Below the pieces are notes generated by a model. That model saw only the letters and a list, made by a program, of their open reading frames with translations. It did no database searches and was not told the DNA's origin. Below, piece by piece: positions 1-7,138 of a stretch of 12,968 nucleotides of DNA. Position 1 is the first letter of the stretch, and each line of letters opens with the position of its first letter. The DNA is from DATDCY01 sp031406795 [NCBI: Candidatus Rokuibacteriota bacterium] (GTDB taxonomy: Bacteria; JAUVQV01). The position numbers were made by a program, and so were the translations under genes. The stretch spans positions 1 through 12,968 of the forward strand of contig JANOHV010000163.1 in NCBI GenBank assembly GCA_031406795.1, written 5' to 3'.

Positions 1-641
1 GCCTCGCGGATCGCCGCCTCCTTCGCGCCCTCCGCCATCAGGATCGCCGCGGACTTCTTCCCCTCGGCCTCCGTGATCGCGGCGCGGCGGGTGCGCTCGG
101 CCGCGGCCTGCTGCTCCATCGCCATCTGCATCGTCGGCGAGGGCTTGATGTCCTGAATCTCGACGGTCTTGACGACGATCCCCCAGGCCGCCACGTCATC
201 GGAGATCGCGCCCTTGAGCTTGGCCTTGATCACATCCCGCGAACTGAGCGCGTCGTCGAGGTCCATCTCGCCGACGATGCTCCTGAGCGAGGTCTGGATC
301 AGGTTCACGATCGCGAAGCGGTAGTCGTCGATGCCGTAGACCGCCTTCTGCGGGTCGATGACATTGATGAACGCGAGGGCGTTGGTCATGATGACCGCGT
401 TGTCCCGGGTGATGACCTCCTGCGTCGGGATGTCCATCGAGATGTCCTTGGTGATCACCTTGTAGGCGATGGCGTCGATGTACGGAATCACGAAGTTGAG
501 GCCCGGGTTCAGCGTGCTGTGGTACTTGCCGAGCCGCTGCACGACGTGCTTGTACCCCTGGGGCACGATGCGCACGCCCACGAAGATCGTGAGCAGCACA
601 ACGAAGGCGAGAATCCCGATGACGATCAGGCTGCCGGGCAT
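1..641 (-). CDS. SPFH/stomatin-family membrane protein (QmcA-like), partial
   Basis: The gene starts at the ATG at 641 and leaves the window at its left edge after 213 codons, so the C-terminus is missing. I translated it by hand. Residues 4-24 form one N-terminal hydrophobic anchor, followed by the SPFH/Band 7 domain: RLGKYHSTLNPGLNFVIPYI at about 36-55, DISMDIPTQEVITRDNA at 66-82, and the typical GISDD-like helix region at 140-165. From about residue 172 an Ala/Glu/Lys-rich stretch (MEQQAAAERTRRAAITEAEG) begins the expected coiled coil. Such proteins oligomerise on the inner membrane and organise membrane microdomains. A good AAGGAG ribosome binding site sits at 649-654, 7 nt before the ATG. 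The preceding gene is nfeD, the usual partner, which supports the QmcA/stomatin reading over HflK/HflC. Family confidence is high; the specific role is inferred. Confidence 0.93.
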   Translation of the reverse strand, partial: MPGSLIVIGILAFVVLLTIFVGVRIVPQGYKHVVQRLGKYHSTLNPGLNFVIPYIDAIAYKVITKDISMDIPTQEVITRDNAVIMTNALAFINVIDPQKAVYGIDDYRFAIVNLIQTSLRSIVGEMDLDDALSSRDVIKAKLKGAISDDVAAWGIVVKTVEIQDIKPSPTMQMAMEQQAAAERTRRAAITEAEGKKSAAILMAEGAKEAAIRE

Positions 642-648
642 GGCGCGT

Positions 649-654
649 CTCCTT
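649..654 (-). promoter_or_regulatory. Ribosome binding site of the SPFH gene
   Basis: On the minus strand AAGGAG lies 7 nt before the ATG at 641. It fixes the start of the SPFH gene, which has no stop codon inside the window. Confidence 0.75.
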
Positions 655-662
655 CTCCTAGC

Positions 663-679
663 GCGGGCGCCTCGCCCGC
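663..679. repeat. Perfect GC-rich hairpin between nfeD and the SPFH gene
   Basis: GCGGGCG at 663-669 and CGCCCGC at 673-679 form a 7-bp stem with a 3-nt loop. On the minus strand no T-run follows, so it is not a standard intrinsic terminator. It sits just upstream of the SPFH ribosome binding site, where it could shield or stabilise the mRNA between the two genes. The function is inferred only. Confidence 0.5.
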
Positions 680-741
680 AAGACTATAGAGGCTTGTAGA
701 TGGCTACCCTTTCCACGATGTGCGATCAATGCTCTTTCTTT

Positions 742-1218
742 CTAAGGAGACCGCGAGGGGTTCTTCTCGACGTTCAGCACGTGGCCTTCGATGCCGGTCA
801 CGCGGGCGTAGTCACCGGCGCGCAGCGCGTCGCGCGAGATGCAGTCCCACTCCTCGGCGCCGAGCACGGGCACCGCAAAACGGATGCGGCCGCGATCGAG
901 CTGCGAGGCGACGCCCACCAGCATCATCCCCGTCTGGCCGACGATCGCCTCGCGGGACATGCCCGAGGTCGTGCGATCGTGCATCATCGGCTTGAAAAAG
1001 CGAAACCAGAAGAAGGTGCAGGCGGCCGACGCTGCGGTCCAGATGAAGATCTGCAACCCGAGCGGCAGCGACGGCGCGGCCAGCAGCAGCCCGCCAACGA
1101 GGCAGGCGGCGAGCCCGAACCAGACGATGGAGAACGACGGGACGACCAGCTCGGCGCCGATGAGCACCAGCCCGAAAGCCACCCAGTACCACCAGAGAAC
1201 CGTTGGTTGAGCACCCAT
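742..1218 (-). CDS. NfeD-like membrane protein (short form, OB-fold C-terminus)
   Basis: This is a 158-residue protein. Two closely spaced hydrophobic segments (about 7-26 and 29-48) and a third (about 52-72) are followed by a soluble domain from about 85 to 150. The soluble part has the NfeD OB-fold pattern: IVGQTGMMLVGV (92-103), RGRIRFAVPVLGAEEWDCIS (109-128) and the closing GDYARVTGIEGHVLNVE (135-151). Its length fits the short NfeD class (YbbK-like), which lacks the ClpP-like protease domain of long NfeD proteins. It is encoded directly upstream of a stomatin/SPFH gene, the classic partner, and the two proteins probably form a complex in the inner membrane. The ATG at 1218 has no Shine-Dalgarno sequence. 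A perfect TATAAT lies six bases before it, so the mRNA may be leaderless. No other start precedes the hydrophobic segments convincingly. Confidence 0.9.
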   Translation of the reverse strand: MGAQPTVLWWYWVAFGLVLIGAELVVPSFSIVWFGLAACLVGGLLLAAPSLPLGLQIFIWTAASAACTFFWFRFFKPMMHDRTTSGMSREAIVGQTGMMLVGVASQLDRGRIRFAVPVLGAEEWDCISRDALRAGDYARVTGIEGHVLNVEKNPSRSP

Positions 1219-1224
1219 GCGTCG

Positions 1225-1230
1225 ATTATA
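1225..1230 (-). promoter_or_regulatory. -10 element (TATAAT) of nfeD, likely leaderless start
   Basis: A perfect TATAAT on the minus strand lies in very GC-rich surroundings. The spacing TATAAT-CGACGC-ATG places the expected transcription start at or within a base or two of the nfeD ATG. I see no good -35 hexamer at 16-18 bp upstream (the bases there are GC only), so the call rests on the -10 box and its position. Confidence 0.5.
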
Positions 1231-1308
1231 CACACAAGTCGCGTCTGCCGGCGCGCGCGTCGCGTGCCGAGGCTGCGTACGCGCGGATCGAGGCGCGCGC
1301 AAACGTCC

Positions 1309-1337
1309 TTGTAAAAAGCTCGAGCGCACGCTACTAT
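1309..1337 (+). promoter_or_regulatory. Sigma-70-type promoter of the leuB-like gene
   Basis: TTGTAA at 1309-1314 and TACTAT at 1332-1337 are separated by exactly 17 bp. Each matches the consensus at 4 of 6 positions, including the key TTG, TA and final T. The predicted start near 1344 gives a leader of about 33 nt ending in the AAGGAG ribosome binding site at 1365-1370. Confidence 0.55.
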
Positions 1338-1376
1338 TTCGACCGAATTTGGCGGGTATCTCTCAAGGAGGCGATG

Positions 1377-2441
1377 ATGGCGAAGACTTACAAGATTGCA
1401 GTCCTCGGCGGCGACGGCACGGGCCCCGAGGTGGTGCGTGAAGGCGTCAAAGTCCTGAAGGCCGTGGCGGCCGTCGAGCGCTTCAAGCTCGACCTGGTCG
1501 ATTACGACTGGGGCGGGGACCGTTACCTGAAGACCGGCGAGATCCTGCCGCCGAACGCGATCGCCGAGATGAAGAAGCACGACGCGATCCTCCTCGGTGC
1601 GATCGGCCACCCCGACGTCAAGCCCGGGATCCTCGAGAAGGGGATACTGCTCGAGCTGCGCTTCAAGCTCGACCAGTACATCAACCTGCGGCCGGTCAAG
1701 CTCTTTCCCGGCGTCGAGACGCCGCTCAAGGACAAGGGCCCGGCGGACATCGACTACGTCGTCGTGCGCGAGAACTCCGGCGACGCCTACACCGGCGCCG
1801 GCGGCGTGATGATGAAGGGGACGCCGCACGAGGTCGCGACGCAGACCGCGGTCTACAGCCGCTTCCAGGTGGACCGCTGCCTGAAGTACGCATTCGAGCT
1901 GACGAAGAAGCGCAAGAAGAAGAACACCCTCGCGCTGTGCGGCAAGACGAACGTGCTGACCTTTCTCTACGACCTGTGGGAGCGCGCCTTCCACGAGATG
2001 GGGCAGGCTTCGTTCCCGAAGATCAAGCGCGAGTACTACCACGTCGACGCGACGTGCATGTGGATGGTGAAGAACCCGGAGTGGTTCGACGTGATCGTCA
2101 CCGGCAACATGTTCGGGGACATCATCACCGACCTCGGCGCCATCACGCAGGGGGGCATGGGCATCGCCGCCGGCGGCAACATCAATCCCGAGGGCGTGTC
2201 GATGTTCGAGCCGATCGGCGGTTCGGCGCCGAAGTACACGGGTCAGAACATCATCAACCCGCTCGCGGCGATCTGCGCCGGCCAGATGCTGCTCGAGACC
2301 CTCGGCGAGGAGAAGGCCGCGGCGCGCATCGAGAAAGCGGTCATGAAGGTCGTCGCGAAGGACCTCAAGTCGCTCGGCGCCGGGAAGATGGGCAAGAGCA
2401 CGAGCGAAGTCGGCGACCTCGTCGCGAAATACGCCGTGTAG
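1377..2441 (+). CDS. leuB: 3-isopropylmalate dehydrogenase-like beta-decarboxylating dehydrogenase
   Basis: This is a 354-residue enzyme of the isocitrate/isopropylmalate dehydrogenase family, which oxidises and decarboxylates a (2R,3S)-hydroxyacid using NAD(P). The N-terminal nucleotide-fold motif is GGDGTGPEV (11-19). Substrate residues follow the IPMDH pattern LLELR...NLRP (R95, R105), then VVREN (R131), Y138, K190, and metal-binding D224, D248 and D252 within the family signature NMFGDIITD (244-252). The length matches LeuB (about 350-360). The REN loop (131-133) and the APKY motif (284-287) resemble isocitrate dehydrogenase more than classic LeuB, so substrate and cofactor are not certain. 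Tandem ATGs at 1374 and 1377 are possible starts; I chose 1377 because AAGGAG ends 6 nt before it. No leuC or leuD is nearby; the gene stands alone between divergent nfeD and convergent proS. Confidence 0.85.
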   Translation: MAKTYKIAVLGGDGTGPEVVREGVKVLKAVAAVERFKLDLVDYDWGGDRYLKTGEILPPNAIAEMKKHDAILLGAIGHPDVKPGILEKGILLELRFKLDQYINLRPVKLFPGVETPLKDKGPADIDYVVVRENSGDAYTGAGGVMMKGTPHEVATQTAVYSRFQVDRCLKYAFELTKKRKKKNTLALCGKTNVLTFLYDLWERAFHEMGQASFPKIKREYYHVDATCMWMVKNPEWFDVIVTGNMFGDIITDLGAITQGGMGIAAGGNINPEGVSMFEPIGGSAPKYTGQNIINPLAAICAGQMLLETLGEEKAAARIEKAVMKVVAKDLKSLGAGKMGKSTSEVGDLVAKYAV

Positions 2442-2487
2442 CCCGGGTCATTCGGGAGGCCCTGATCCGCCCCGGCGGCGTTGAGGG

Positions 2488-2588
2488 TCGGGCAGCTTGT
2501 GCGGCGTACGGGAGTACGCCTCCGCGCACCCATTCCCGCTGCCTTGCCGGGACGATAAAATCCGCTCCTGACTGACTCGGGCAGCGGG
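2488..2588. repeat. Nested inverted and direct repeats in the convergent leuB/proS gap
   Basis: TCGGGCAGC occurs twice in direct orientation (2488-2496 and 2577-2585). CCCGCTGCC at 2535-2543 is complementary to GGCAGCGGG at 2580-2588, and its GCTGCC can instead pair with GGCAGC at 2491-2496. The latter pairing encloses a strong hairpin: GGCGTAC (2503-2509), loop GGGA, GTACGCC (2514-2520), extended by GTGCG (2499-2503) with CGCAC (2525-2529). There is no T-run on either strand. The position between two converging genes suggests a role in transcription termination or 3'-end stability of leuB and proS mRNAs. The remaining bases of the 164-bp gap show nothing recognisable. Confidence 0.55.
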
Positions 2589-2605
2589 TTCCCAGAGAGA
2601 ACGAT

Positions 2606-4318
2606 TTAAATTAAAGTCGCGAGCAGCGCGGCGACGGTCGCGGCGAGTTCCGCCAGCGGTGCCTCTGACTTCTCCCCCGTGCGGCGGACGCGCAATTCGC
2701 CGACCCCGCGGGCATAGGACTTGCCGCCGAGCGTCACGCGCAGCGGCATGCCGAGCAGGTCGGCGTCCTTGAATTTCACGCCCGGGCGCTCCTCGCGGTC
2801 GTCCCAGAGGACCTCGATCCCGCGCCGCTCCAGGTCGGCGACGAACCGCTCGGCCTCCGCGCGGACGGCGGCGTCCGTTTCGCTCAACGTCACGAGGTGC
2901 ACCGGGAACGGTGCAAGCGGCAGCGGCCAGACGATGCCGTCCGCGTCGTTGTTCTGCTCGATCGAGGCCGCCACCGTGCGGCCGGTGCCGATCCCGTAGC
3001 AGCCCATGACGCTGACCTGCTCCTTGCCTTCCTCGTCGAGATAGGTCGCTTTCATCGCCTGGGTGTACTTCGTCCCCAGCTTGAAGACGTGCCCGACTTC
3101 GATGCCGCGCACAATCTCCAGCGGCTGGCCGCACTTCGCGCACGGGTCGCCGGGCTCGGCGCTCTTGAGGTCCGCCCAGGTCGTCACGGTGAAATCCCGT
3201 CCGTGACAGACGTCGACGAAATGCGCGTCGGCGGCGTTGGCCCCGACAACGAAATTCGCGAGCGACTCGACGTGACGGTCCGCGATCACGCGAACGCCCT
3301 CGAGGCCGACCGGGCCGGCGAAACCCACCGGCGCCCCGGTGGCCTTCTCGATCTGTGCGGGCGTCGCGGGCGCGACCTCGCGGCCGCCGAGCAGATTCTT
3401 GAGCTTGGTCTCGTTCACCTGGTGGTCGCCGCGCACCAGGACCGCCACGACCTCCCCGCCAGCGTCGAAGAGCAGGGTCTTGACGAGCCGATTCGCCGGG
3501 AGGCCGAGAAAGGCCGCGACCTCCTCGATCGTGCGCGCCGCCGGCGTCGCCACGCGCGTGCAGGCCCGTGCTGCCGCCGACGAGGTTTCGCGTGCGGGCG
3601 CCGCAACCTGGGCCTTCTCCAGATTGGCGCCGTAGCCGCAGGACGTGCAGGTCACGACCGCGTCCTCGCCCGTGTCGGCGAGCACCATGAACTCGTGCGA
3701 GAAGGAGCCGCCGATCTGCCCGGAGTCGGCCTCCACGGCCTTGAACCGCAGGCCGCAGCGCTCGAAGATCCGGGTGTAGGCGGCGAACATCGCGCGATAG
3801 CTCTCCTCGGCCCCCGCCTCGTCGCGATCGAAACTGTAGGCGTCCTTCATGCCGAACTCGCGCCCGCGCATCAGCCCGAAGCGCGGCCGGATCTCGTCGC
3901 GGAATTTCGTCTGGATCTGATAGAGGTTCACCGGGAACTGCCGCCAGGAGCGGACGTCGCGCCGCACCAGATCGGTGATGACCTCCTCGTGCGTCGGGCC
4001 GAGGCAGAAATCGCGGTCGTGACGGTCACGGATGCGCATCAGTTCCCTGCCGTAGACTTCCCAGCGGCCGGTCTCGCGCCAGAGTTCCGACGGCGAGAGC
4101 ACGGGGAGGAAGACCTCCTGGGCCCCGGCGCGATCCATTTCGCCACGGACGATCCCTTCGACCTTCCGCAGCGCGCGCAGTCCGATCGGCAGATAGGAGT
4201 AGATGCCGGCGGCGGTGCGACGGATCATGCCGGCCCGCAGCATCAGGCGGTGGCTGACGATCTCCGCCTCCGCGGGGTCTTCGCGCAAAGTCGGGACCAG
4301 ATACTTGCTGAGGCGCAT
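2606..4318 (-). CDS. proS: Prolyl-tRNA synthetase, bacterial type with editing insert
   Basis: This is a 570-residue class II aminoacyl-tRNA synthetase that charges tRNA-Pro with proline in the cytoplasm. Length and order match bacterial ProRS (E. coli has 572). The start [13 protein letters not shown] is typical. CLGPTHEE (105-112) is the TxE substrate loop; [17 protein letters not shown] (139-155) is motif 2; [17 protein letters not shown] (439-455) is motif 3. Between them, about 224-407, lies the INS editing domain that clears Ala-tRNA-Pro, with K280 aligned to the E. coli editing lysine. Two CxxC pairs (C224/C227 and C393/C396) flank the insert and could bind a metal. The C-terminal anticodon-binding domain runs from about 470. 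It lies 16 nt after cheW, with an AAAGGA ribosome binding site, and ends the long minus-strand gene run. Confidence 0.98.
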   Translation of the reverse strand: MRLSKYLVPTLREDPAEAEIVSHRLMLRAGMIRRTAAGIYSYLPIGLRALRKVEGIVRGEMDRAGAQEVFLPVLSPSELWRETGRWEVYGRELMRIRDRHDRDFCLGPTHEEVITDLVRRDVRSWRQFPVNLYQIQTKFRDEIRPRFGLMRGREFGMKDAYSFDRDEAGAEESYRAMFAAYTRIFERCGLRFKAVEADSGQIGGSFSHEFMVLADTGEDAVVTCTSCGYGANLEKAQVAAPARETSSAAARACTRVATPAARTIEEVAAFLGLPANRLVKTLLFDAGGEVVAVLVRGDHQVNETKLKNLLGGREVAPATPAQIEKATGAPVGFAGPVGLEGVRVIADRHVESLANFVVGANAADAHFVDVCHGRDFTVTTWADLKSAEPGDPCAKCGQPLEIVRGIEVGHVFKLGTKYTQAMKATYLDEEGKEQVSVMGCYGIGTGRTVAASIEQNNDADGIVWPLPLAPFPVHLVTLSETDAAVRAEAERFVADLERRGIEVLWDDREERPGVKFKDADLLGMPLRVTLGGKSYARGVGELRVRRTGEKSEAPLAELAATVAALLATLI

Positions 4319-4334
4319 CGGGCTTCCTTTCGGT

Positions 4335-4841
4335 CTAGAAGAGTGACTGCTGCTGTTGCAGCTGGCCGATCTCCTCGGTGGAGAGCAGCTGGTCGATGCT
4401 CAGGATGCTGATCAGCGTTTCGCCGACGCGGGCCATCCCGCTGATGAATTTCCCGGCGCGATCGAAGGTCAGCGACGGCGCCGGACCGATCGCCTTCGCC
4501 GGCAGGGACACGACCTCGGTGACGGCGTTGACGACGAAGCCGACGCTCTGGCCGCGCAGGCTGGCGATGATGATGCGGGTCTGCCGGTCGGGGACGATGG
4601 CCGCCAGTCCGAAGCGCCGGGACAGATCGATGATCGGGATGATCGCCCCGCGCAGGTGGATGACCCCTTCGACGAACGAAAGCGCCTGCGGCACCCTGGT
4701 CACCGTCTGGACGCGGTCGATCTCCTGCACGCCGGCGATGTCGAGGCCGTACATGGCGTCGCCGACCCGGAAGGCGACCACCTGGAGCGTCTCGTGTTCC
4801 TGCCGCGCCACCGCGCGCCGCTCGCTCCTGCGCTTGAGCAT
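4335..4841 (-). CDS. cheW: CheW-like chemotaxis adaptor protein
   Basis: This is a single-domain CheW of 168 residues. CheW couples receptor (MCP) signalling domains to the histidine kinase CheA in the cytoplasm. After a basic leader of about 15 residues the fold is complete: [17 protein letters not shown] (19-35), VQEIDRV (38-44), the family hallmark [17 protein letters not shown] (57-73) with conserved RG, RIIIASL and [11 protein letters not shown] (100-110), and a C-terminal [10 protein letters not shown] helix. A glutamine run (QLQQQQ) precedes the last three residues. No CheA, CheY, CheR or receptor gene lies in the window, so this copy stands apart from a chemotaxis cluster. It starts 6 nt after ispG and ends 16 nt before proS, so it is very likely co-transcribed with them. 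The family call is secure; which receptor or kinase it serves is unknown. Confidence 0.93.
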   Translation of the reverse strand: MLKRRSERRAVARQEHETLQVVAFRVGDAMYGLDIAGVQEIDRVQTVTRVPQALSFVEGVIHLRGAIIPIIDLSRRFGLAAIVPDRQTRIIIASLRGQSVGFVVNAVTEVVSLPAKAIGPAPSLTFDRAGKFISGMARVGETLISILSIDQLLSTEEIGQLQQQQSLF

Positions 4842-4847
4842 GACCCG

Positions 4848-5936
4848 TTACCCCCGCTCCGTTCCCGGTTCCCGGCGCCCGGACTGTTCCCGCACCACCG
4901 CCACCAGTTCGTCGATCATGCGCGATTCGGGAACCGTTTTCAATATCTTCCCGCGACTGAAGATCACGGCTTTCCCCTTGCCGCCGGCCAGCCCGAAATC
5001 CGCGGCCTTCGCTTCGCCGGGTCCGTTGACCGGACAGCCCATGACGGCCACGGTCAGCGGCGTCGCGATGTCCGCGAGACCGCGCCGCACCGCCCGCGCA
5101 GTGCGCTGCAGGTCGATGCCGCAGCGGCCGCAGGTGGGGCAGGAGATGATCTCGACCCCCTCGCGCCGCAGTCCGACGGCGGCGAGGATCTCCCGGGCGA
5201 CGCGCACCTCCTCCACGGGGGTGTCGGTCAAGGAAACGCGCAGCGTGTCGCCGATTCCGTCCGCGAGCAGCGCGCCCATGCCGATCGACGACTTGACGAT
5301 GCCGGCGAGCCCCCAGCCGGCCTCGGTCACCCCGAGGTGCAGCGGGTAACGCAGCGCCCGCGCGGCGAGCCGGTAGGCGGCGATCGTGTGCAGCACGCTC
5401 GAGGCCTTGAGCGAGACGACGATTGCGCGAAACCCGACCGCCTCGAGGTCGCGCACCGCGCGCACGGCGCTCTCGACGAGCGCGGCCGGTGTCGCCCCGC
5501 CGTGCCTGGCCTGCAGTTCCTTCTCCAGCGACCCCGCGTTCACGCCGACACGGATCGCGCAGCCGCGCTCCCCGGCCCGCCGGGCGACTTCCTGGAGGCG
5601 CTGCGTACCGCCGATGTTGCCCGGATTAAGCCGGACCTTGTCGGCGCCGGCGTCGATGCAGGCGATGGCCAGCCGGTAGTCGAAATGGATGTCGGCGACC
5701 AGCGGCAGCGCGACGCGCTCGCGAATCCTGCCGAAGGCCGCCACCGCGTCGTGGCCGGGGACGGCCACCCGGACGATCTCGCACCCCGCGCGCTCGAGCG
5801 CCCGCACCTGGCGCACCGTGGCGCCGACGTTGCCGGTGTCGGTTTTGGTCATCGACTGGATCCGCACCGGCGCGCCCGCGCCGAGGGTCAACGCTCCGAC
5901 CCGAACCGCGCGCGTGCGTCGTCTCACTGGTTCCAC
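4848..5936 (-). CDS. ispG: 4-hydroxy-3-methylbut-2-en-1-yl diphosphate synthase (IspG/GcpE)
   Basis: This is the Fe-S enzyme of the MEP pathway that reduces MEcPP to HMBPP, an isoprenoid precursor step. Motifs include IQSMTKTDT near the N-terminus, LVADIHFDYRLAI, VRLNPGNIGG and VGVNAGSLE of the TIM barrel. The cluster site comprises C266 and C269 (CPTC), C301 (GCPVNGPGE) and E308, numbered from the start chosen here. A further cysteine, C272, sits three residues after the CPTC pair. The protein has 362 residues; E. coli IspG has 372. The start is uncertain. GTG at 5936 gives MEPVRRRTRAVRVG, which aligns with known N-termini; GTG at 5927 or TTG at 5987 are alternatives, and none has a clear ribosome binding site. 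It follows rseP after about 95 nt, and dxr lies upstream, so two MEP-pathway genes share this gene run. Confidence 0.96.
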   Translation of the reverse strand: MEPVRRRTRAVRVGALTLGAGAPVRIQSMTKTDTGNVGATVRQVRALERAGCEIVRVAVPGHDAVAAFGRIRERVALPLVADIHFDYRLAIACIDAGADKVRLNPGNIGGTQRLQEVARRAGERGCAIRVGVNAGSLEKELQARHGGATPAALVESAVRAVRDLEAVGFRAIVVSLKASSVLHTIAAYRLAARALRYPLHLGVTEAGWGLAGIVKSSIGMGALLADGIGDTLRVSLTDTPVEEVRVAREILAAVGLRREGVEIISCPTCGRCGIDLQRTARAVRRGLADIATPLTVAVMGCPVNGPGEAKAADFGLAGGKGKAVIFSRGKILKTVPESRMIDELVAVVREQSGRREPGTERG

Positions 5937-6031
5937 TGAACCATCACTTTTCGCAAGGACAACGACGCGGTGCTTCGAAAGCAACAAGCGCTGCGCGGGG
6001 GCGACTCATGACGAGACGGTTTGGGCGTACA

Positions 6032-7138
6032 CTAGTTCCCCCAGTTCCCGCTGACCACGCGCATGATGTCGTTGTAGAACGCGAAGAGCATCAGCAGCAG
6101 CAGCAGGCCCAACCCCACCTGTTGGGTGATCTCCTTGACGCGGCGGCTCAATGGCCGGCCGCGCAGGGCCTCGACCACCAGGAACCAGATCTGCCCGCCG
6201 TCGAGAACCGGGATCGGGAAGAGGTTGAACAGCCCGAGGGAAATCGAGAGGAAGGCGCTGAAGAAGATCAGGTTCATCGCGCCCGCCTGCGCCTGCTGTC
6301 CGGCCATCTGCACGATCATGATCGGCCCGCCGATCGTGTTCGCGGGCACGATCCGCTGGAAGATCTTCGCGATCCCGACGAGCGTCATGCGCATGATCTC
6401 CCCGGTGCGACTGAGGCTGAGCCCGGCCGCTTCGAGCGGGCCATACCGCCTGGTGGTGAACCGCTCTGCGGGGGTGATGCCCACGAGTCCGACGGTCGTC
6501 GGCTCGCCGAAGACCGTCCGCGAAGGCGACGCCTTGGGCGTGATGCGTTTGGTCAGAGTCTCGGCGCCGCGGCGGATCGTGAACACCCGTTCGACCCCCC
6601 CGCTGCCGTGGACGACGGCCGTAAGTTCTTCCCAGGTGCCGATCGCCTTGGCGTCGATCGCCGTGACCACGTCTCCCGGGAGCAGCCCGGCGTCCGCCGC
6701 CGGGTAATTCGGCTGGACGGTGCCGATCTCGGAAAGAAGCAGCGGCACCCCGGCCATGAAGACGAGCCAGAACACCAGGACGGCGAACGCGACATTGGCG
6801 AACGGGCCGGCGACGATGATGATCATCCGGGCCCAGACCGGCTTGTTCTCGAACGACAAGGCGGGATCCGGCGGCGGCGCGGGGGGCGCCGTGTCGGCTC
6901 CTTCGGCGGGAACCGCCTCCTCATCATGCTCGCCGACCATCTTGACGAAGCCGCCGAGCGGGAACGCGGAGAAGACGTACTCGGTCCCGCCGCGCGCGAA
7001 GCCCCAGACGCGCGGCCCGAAGCCGATTGAGAACTTGATGACGCCGACGCCGAGTCTTCGCGCGGCGGCGAAGTGTCCGAGTTCGTGTACGAGCACGAGC
7101 AACGAGAGCACGAGAATCGCCGTGAGTATGCTGACCAT
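6032..7138 (-). CDS. rseP: RseP-family site-2 intramembrane zinc metalloprotease
   Basis: This is a 368-residue M50-family inner-membrane protease. The zinc site HELGH is at 18-22 in the first transmembrane segment, and the second metal motif LDGG (D313) is at 312-315, preceded by NLFPIP. Hydrophobic segments lie at about 2-20, 105-130, 288-306 and 341-355. One PDZ domain lies at about 133-215 (GLLPGDVVTAIDAKAIGTWE); E. coli RseP has two, so this is the common single-PDZ type. An acidic then proline/alanine-rich loop (about 70-94) precedes the second membrane segment. In relatives it cleaves anti-sigma factors such as RseA after a first cut, driving envelope stress responses, and can clear signal peptides. 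The ATG at 7138 directly abuts the dxr stop (TAGATG), with GGAGG 6 nt upstream. The location between dxr and ispG is within the usual cdsA-dxr-rseP group. Confidence 0.97.
   Translation of the reverse strand: MVSILTAILVLSLLVLVHELGHFAAARRLGVGVIKFSIGFGPRVWGFARGGTEYVFSAFPLGGFVKMVGEHDEEAVPAEGADTAPPAPPPDPALSFENKPVWARMIIIVAGPFANVAFAVLVFWLVFMAGVPLLLSEIGTVQPNYPAADAGLLPGDVVTAIDAKAIGTWEELTAVVHGSGGVERVFTIRRGAETLTKRITPKASPSRTVFGEPTTVGLVGITPAERFTTRRYGPLEAAGLSLSRTGEIMRMTLVGIAKIFQRIVPANTIGGPIMIVQMAGQQAQAGAMNLIFFSAFLSISLGLFNLFPIPVLDGGQIWFLVVEALRGRPLSRRVKEITQQVGLGLLLLLMLFAFYNDIMRVVSGNWGN

Noticed and set aside
1203-1376. Upstream extension of the leuB-like frame
   Set aside because: It would run across the promoter and the ribosome binding site and overlap nfeD. 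The protein family begins at [14 protein letters not shown].
2897-4411. Long plus-strand reading frame opposite proS
   Set aside because: It lies over the well-conserved proS frame and has no family motif; high GC keeps the antisense frame open.
4356-5939. Long plus-strand reading frame opposite cheW and ispG
   Set aside because: It is antisense to two clear genes, has Arg/Asp/His-rich composition typical of high-GC shadow frames, and shows no recognisable domain.
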